DNA from: an uncultured Eubacteriales bacterium
GTDB taxonomy: Bacteria; Bacillota; Clostridia; UBA1381; UBA9506
Assembly: GCA_900545185.1 (NCBI GenBank)
Contig: UQYH01000048.1
Location: forward strand, 1 to 16,552
Direction: 5' to 3'
DNA: 16,552 bases
Positions 14,010 to 16,552 of this stretch are shown piece after piece. Below the pieces are notes generated by a model that was not told where the DNA came from, did not search any database, and saw nothing but the letters and a program-made list of their open reading frames with translations. Within the stretch, counting starts at the first letter, position 1; every line of letters begins with the position of its first letter. The translations under genes and the position numbers were made by a program.

Positions 14010-14046
14010 AAAACCCACATGGCGCATCCGCACCATGTGGGTTTTT
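14010..14046 (+). terminator. Strong intrinsic terminator of the dockerin/cohesin/peptide operon
   Basis: A perfect 13-bp stem AAAACCCACATGG / CCATGTGGGTTTT with a 10-base loop is followed by T. Because it is flanked by A on one side and T on the other it could work in both directions. Confidence 0.9.
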
Positions 14047-14093
14047 ATGTGCAAAAAATGGAACGTGAAATCGACACAATTATATTAAATGGC

Positions 14094-14119
14094 GTAGGGG
14101 CGGGGTTCTACTCCGCCCG
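14094..14119 (+). repeat. REP-A palindrome, copy 4, with a compensatory base-pair change
   Basis: It has the GTAG foot and the same 26-base layout as copies 1-3 but differs at two positions, which pair with each other: the C-G pair next to the loop has become T-A (GGGGTTCTACTCC against GGGGCTCTGCTCC). Confidence 0.85.
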
Positions 14120-14146
14120 TTTGTGTAAAATATTTTCTTTTGTTCA

Positions 14147-14169
14147 GGCATCGAGAGCCCTGCCCCTAC
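14147..14169 (-). repeat. REP-C palindrome, inverted, with GTAG foot
   Basis: Read on the minus strand it begins GTAGGGGCAGGGCTCT and ends CGATGCC. Outer arms GGCA and TGCC pair. It forms an inverted pair with REP-A copy 4 and sits head to head with REP-B copy 2. Confidence 0.65.
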
Positions 14170-14220
14170 GGCTATTGAATAACCATAACCGTTGGTGTTT
14201 GCAAAAGGAATAAATCATCC

Positions 14221-14246
14221 GTAGGGAACGACCTATGTGTCGTTCC
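14221..14246 (+). repeat. REP-B palindrome, copy 2
   Basis: Foot GTAG, perfect 8-bp stem GGAACGAC / GTCGTTCC, loop CTATGT. Compared with copy 1 a C-G pair has become A-T, so the stem is preserved. Confidence 0.75.
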
Positions 14247-14298
14247 TTGAAAATATGAAAAATGCCATGTAATACCTTGGTGTTTCCTGTTTGATGTT

Positions 14299-15684
14299 TT
14301 ATGTTGCGGACACCTCTGCCTTTTTCGTCTTTTTATCTGCCGTAAGCCATTTTCCGCTTTTTTGGCGCAGCAAAAACACGGCCGATTTAATCACCCATTC
14401 CAGCGCCATGGCCAGCCACACGCCGTAAATGCCCAATTGAAACGTCCTTGCAAACAAGTAGGCACAGGCAATACGAATGGAAAACATACTAGTGATGGAG
14501 GCCGCCATTGTAAATTTTGTGTCGCCTGCACCGCGCATGGCATAGGGCAGTGCAAAAGCCGTGGGGTGGAACAGAATTGAAAAGCCGGTATAAATTCTTA
14601 AAATGACGGTTGCGATTTCGGCCGTTTCGGCAGATACATGGTAAAGCCCCACAAGCTGCGGACTGAAAACGACAACCAATATATTAATCGGAACGGTAAT
14701 GAGGTATTCCAGCCGCATAATGTGCCGCAAATACAGCTTGGTTTGATCAAGCCGTTTTGCACCCATGGTTTGCCCCACAACCGTAACCAAAACAAGCCCT
14801 GCACAGGTGTCAAACACATGCGTCAGGGGCGTAATGGCCTTGGCAATGGCATCGGCCGAGAGCGCATATGTACCGAAACCGGCCGAAAGCCGCTGCAGCA
14901 GCAATAAGCCGAACTGAAACAGGCCGCTTTCAATACTGTTGGGGATGCCGATTGTCAGCATGGAGGCAGCAAGGCGGCTGTTCCATTCGGGACGCCAAAA
15001 CTTTTCGACAATAATTAAATGCGGCGTTCGCAATAATTGAATCAACACAAAAATACCGATAACGGCGGCGGCAACAAGCGAGGACAGCCCGGCGCCGAAA
15101 ACGCCCAAATTAAGCTTGTAAATAAACCAATATTTAATCACTAAATTTAAAAGCGTCATAGAAACCGAGGCAATCATCGGCCTTGTGGTATCTCCGGCGG
15201 CGCGATAACAGGCGGTTACCGCATAATACAGCGACATAAAGGGAAGCGTGCAGACCGAAAGCTGCAAAAAAGTTGTGGCATAGCGTTTTACCTCCGGCTC
15301 AACGCTGCCGCCCATCCAGGCAATTAAGGGATTTGTGCCCAGCCAAAACAAAAGATTCAGCAAAATGCCGGTCAAGATTAAAATATAAATCAGCAGCTTG
15401 GCGCTTTTGCCGGCTTCTTGCTTGTTTTGTGCGCCGATACTGCGCGACACAACGACCGAGCCGCCCACGGCCAAAGCATATAAAATTTGTTTTAAAAGTG
15501 CGTTCAGCGGCGAGACGAGTGCGATACCGGCAACGGCTGTTTCGCTGATGTAAACCGACATGGAGACATCCACCATGCTGATAATGCTGATCATACCCTG
15601 TTCAATTAAAACGGGCAGCCACATAGAAAATAATTTTTTGTTTGTAAACAGGGCATCCTCCGGCAAGGTAAACGGATTACGCAA
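14299..15684 (-). CDS. MATE-family multidrug/cation efflux transporter
   Basis: This protein of about 461 aa has twelve predicted membrane segments and the two-halves layout of MATE exporters, which expel drugs or metabolites using a sodium or proton gradient. Visible family segments include LPVLIEQGMISIISMVDVSM in helix 1-2, VAGIALVSPLNALLKQI, the AAGDTTRPM loop in the first half and its counterpart GAGDTKFTM in the second half. No ATG fits the N-terminus. A TTG at 15684 lies 10 bases after AAGGGA (15695-15700, minus strand), while a TTG at 15693 is too close to it; the first ATG (15624) would cut into helix 1. The substrate is unknown. The gene is divergent from an AraC-type regulator. Confidence 0.9.
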   Translation of the reverse strand: MRNPFTLPEDALFTNKKLFSMWLPVLIEQGMISIISMVDVSMSVYISETAVAGIALVSPLNALLKQILYALAVGGSVVVSRSIGAQNKQEAGKSAKLLIYILILTGILLNLLFWLGTNPLIAWMGGSVEPEVKRYATTFLQLSVCTLPFMSLYYAVTACYRAAGDTTRPMIASVSMTLLNLVIKYWFIYKLNLGVFGAGLSSLVAAAVIGIFVLIQLLRTPHLIIVEKFWRPEWNSRLAASMLTIGIPNSIESGLFQFGLLLLQRLSAGFGTYALSADAIAKAITPLTHVFDTCAGLVLVTVVGQTMGAKRLDQTKLYLRHIMRLEYLITVPINILVVVFSPQLVGLYHVSAETAEIATVILRIYTGFSILFHPTAFALPYAMRGAGDTKFTMAASITSMFSIRIACAYLFARTFQLGIYGVWLAMALEWVIKSAVFLLRQKSGKWLTADKKTKKAEVSAT

Positions 15685-15728
15685 ACAAATCAAGTCCCTT
15701 CAACATTTTTCGGTTAAAGTCCGCAATC

Positions 15729-15757
15729 AGTATACTTGATTTTGCATCGGGTTGGAA
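15729..15757 (-). promoter_or_regulatory. Candidate promoter of the MATE gene
   Basis: On the minus strand TTCCAA (15752-15757) and TATACT (15729-15734) are 17 bases apart. The -10 is good, the -35 weak. Confidence 0.5.
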
Positions 15758-15803
15758 TGGTAAAAAATAAAACATATGGACTTTTTTATACTCTTTCGGC
15801 ATT

Positions 15804-15833
15804 TTGGGGTTGCGCATCGGATGTCTTTATGAT
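15804..15833 (+). promoter_or_regulatory. Candidate promoter of the AraC-family gene
   Basis: TTGGGG and TATGAT are separated by 18 bases, upstream of the regulator gene and back to back with the MATE promoter in a 174-base intergenic region. Confidence 0.4.
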
Positions 15834-15858
15834 AAGATGAAAATGGGGTGGTGTGGGT

Positions 15859-16552
15859 ATGTTTCAAAGCGATATACGGTTTTGTCTGAAAAATGTTGTT
15901 CGTTCTAAAACAATGTTGCACGGCGAGACGACAGACCGTAAATTATGCGGTTTTTATTTTAAACTGAGCGGATTGGTGCACTACACGGTGAACGGTGAGG
16001 GCTTTTTAATCGGTAAGGGCGATTTTTTGTTTATGCCGGCTCATTGTCATTACATTGTGGACGGCATTGAACCGGGCGATTACATCAGCATCCATTTTCA
16101 ATCGGACGAGATGGAGCAATATACGCCCAAGCTGTTTAAGCTTTCGCCGCAGATAGATGTGAAGGAACTGTTTACAGAGATTTGGAAACACTGGATTGCC
16201 GATTCCGATAAAAGTACATTTTTATGCTATTCCCTGATGTATCAGCTTTTATTTCACATCGCGTCCGAGGAGGAGCGCGGCTATATGCCGCAGCAGAAAT
16301 ATAATCGCATTGCGCCCTCGGTGCAATATTTAGAGGCGCATTTGTTTGATGAAAAGCTGTCGTTTACGAATCTGCACACCTATTCGGGCGTTAGCTATGT
16401 TTATTTTGAAAAACTGTTTAAGGCTTTTTTTCACACCTCGCCAATGCAATATGTGATGCGTAAGCGGATTCACCATGCCAGAAAGACATTTGAATCGGGC
16501 GAGTTTGCAACGGTTTCTCAAGTGGCGGCCAATGTGGGGTACAGCGATTCAC
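15859..16552 (+). CDS. AraC-family transcriptional regulator, 3'-truncated by the window end
   Basis: The frame is open from 15859 to the last base, giving 231 residues without a stop. The N-terminal part is a cupin-like sensing domain (LVHYTVNGEGFLIGKGDFLFMPAHCHYIVDG, about residues 50-80). The C-terminal part is the start of an AraC/XylS helix-turn-helix pair (LSFTNLHTYSGVSYVYFEKLFKAFFHTSPMQYVMRKRIHHARKTF), continuing into VSQVAANVGYSDS where the window ends. In AraC proteins this segment contacts DNA half-sites near target promoters. A GGGGTGG stretch precedes the ATG; an in-frame GTG at 15853 is an alternative start. Divergence from the MATE gene suggests it may control that pump, which is an inference. 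Confidence 0.88.
   Translation, partial: MFQSDIRFCLKNVVRSKTMLHGETTDRKLCGFYFKLSGLVHYTVNGEGFLIGKGDFLFMPAHCHYIVDGIEPGDYISIHFQSDEMEQYTPKLFKLSPQIDVKELFTEIWKHWIADSDKSTFLCYSLMYQLLFHIASEEERGYMPQQKYNRIAPSVQYLEAHLFDEKLSFTNLHTYSGVSYVYFEKLFKAFFHTSPMQYVMRKRIHHARKTFESGEFATVSQVAANVGYSDS

Larger units (their letters stand above)
13967..14298. other. Gene-free stretch: terminator and second REP cluster
   Basis: It contains a small hairpin (GCCC / GGGC, 13981-13992), the strong terminator at 14010-14046, REP-A, inverted REP-C and REP-B, and then the 3' end of the convergent MATE gene. A frame open across 14019-14213 runs through the terminator and the palindromes and is not a gene. Confidence 0.75.

Noticed and set aside
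14019..14213. A 64-codon open frame between the peptide gene and the MATE gene
   Set aside because: It starts inside a terminator hairpin and runs through REP-A and REP-C without a ribosome binding site.

Overview
The window reads as a chromosomal segment of a Gram-positive, low-to-mid GC Firmicute, most likely a Clostridia/Oscillospirales-type gut or rumen anaerobe. This is inferred from purine-rich Shine-Dalgarno sites, sigma-A-like promoters, U-tract hairpin terminators, a uraA/pyrR/upp salvage set, a hisS-aspS operon, and a dockerin/cohesin protein pair. No rRNA, tRNA or CRISPR array was seen.

Layout. (1) 1-2954: uracil salvage, namely an NCS2 uracil permease (uraA), PyrR and uracil phosphoribosyltransferase (upp), each separated by hairpins and/or its own promoter. 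(2) 2977-6239: a hisS-aspS operon behind a clear promoter and a short foldable leader; the two genes abut (TAA then ATG). (3) 6272-9591: a three-gene GldA/GldF/GldG-type ABC export system (ATPase, ABC-2 permease, auxiliary membrane-anchored protein). (4) 9605-10501: a PnuC-family vitamin transporter. (5) 10570-11272: a REP-associated tyrosine transposase (RAYT, HUH/Y1 type) followed by a cluster of REP-like palindromes; two identical copies of the palindrome lie inside the transposase gene itself, in opposite orientations. (6) 11398-14046: a promoter with a long dyad just upstream, about 300 nt of GC-rich DNA that folds into three successive helical domains (candidate structured RNA), then a secreted dockerin protein, a secreted cohesin-like protein, a 54-aa peptide gene, and a strong terminator. 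(7) 14094-14246: a second REP cluster with the same three palindrome classes. (8) 14299-16552: a MATE efflux pump on the minus strand, divergent from an AraC-family regulator that runs off the end of the window.

The housekeeping part (1-10.5 kb) is ordinary. The accessory part (10.5-14.3 kb) is the interesting part: a RAYT with its likely cognate palindromes (all proper copies start with GTAG or GCAG, and two classes show compensatory base-pair changes), and, bracketed by the two palindrome clusters, a compact locus pairing a candidate large structured RNA with a cohesin/dockerin pair and a small peptide. All functions are read from motifs visible in the translated sequence; no database search was run.
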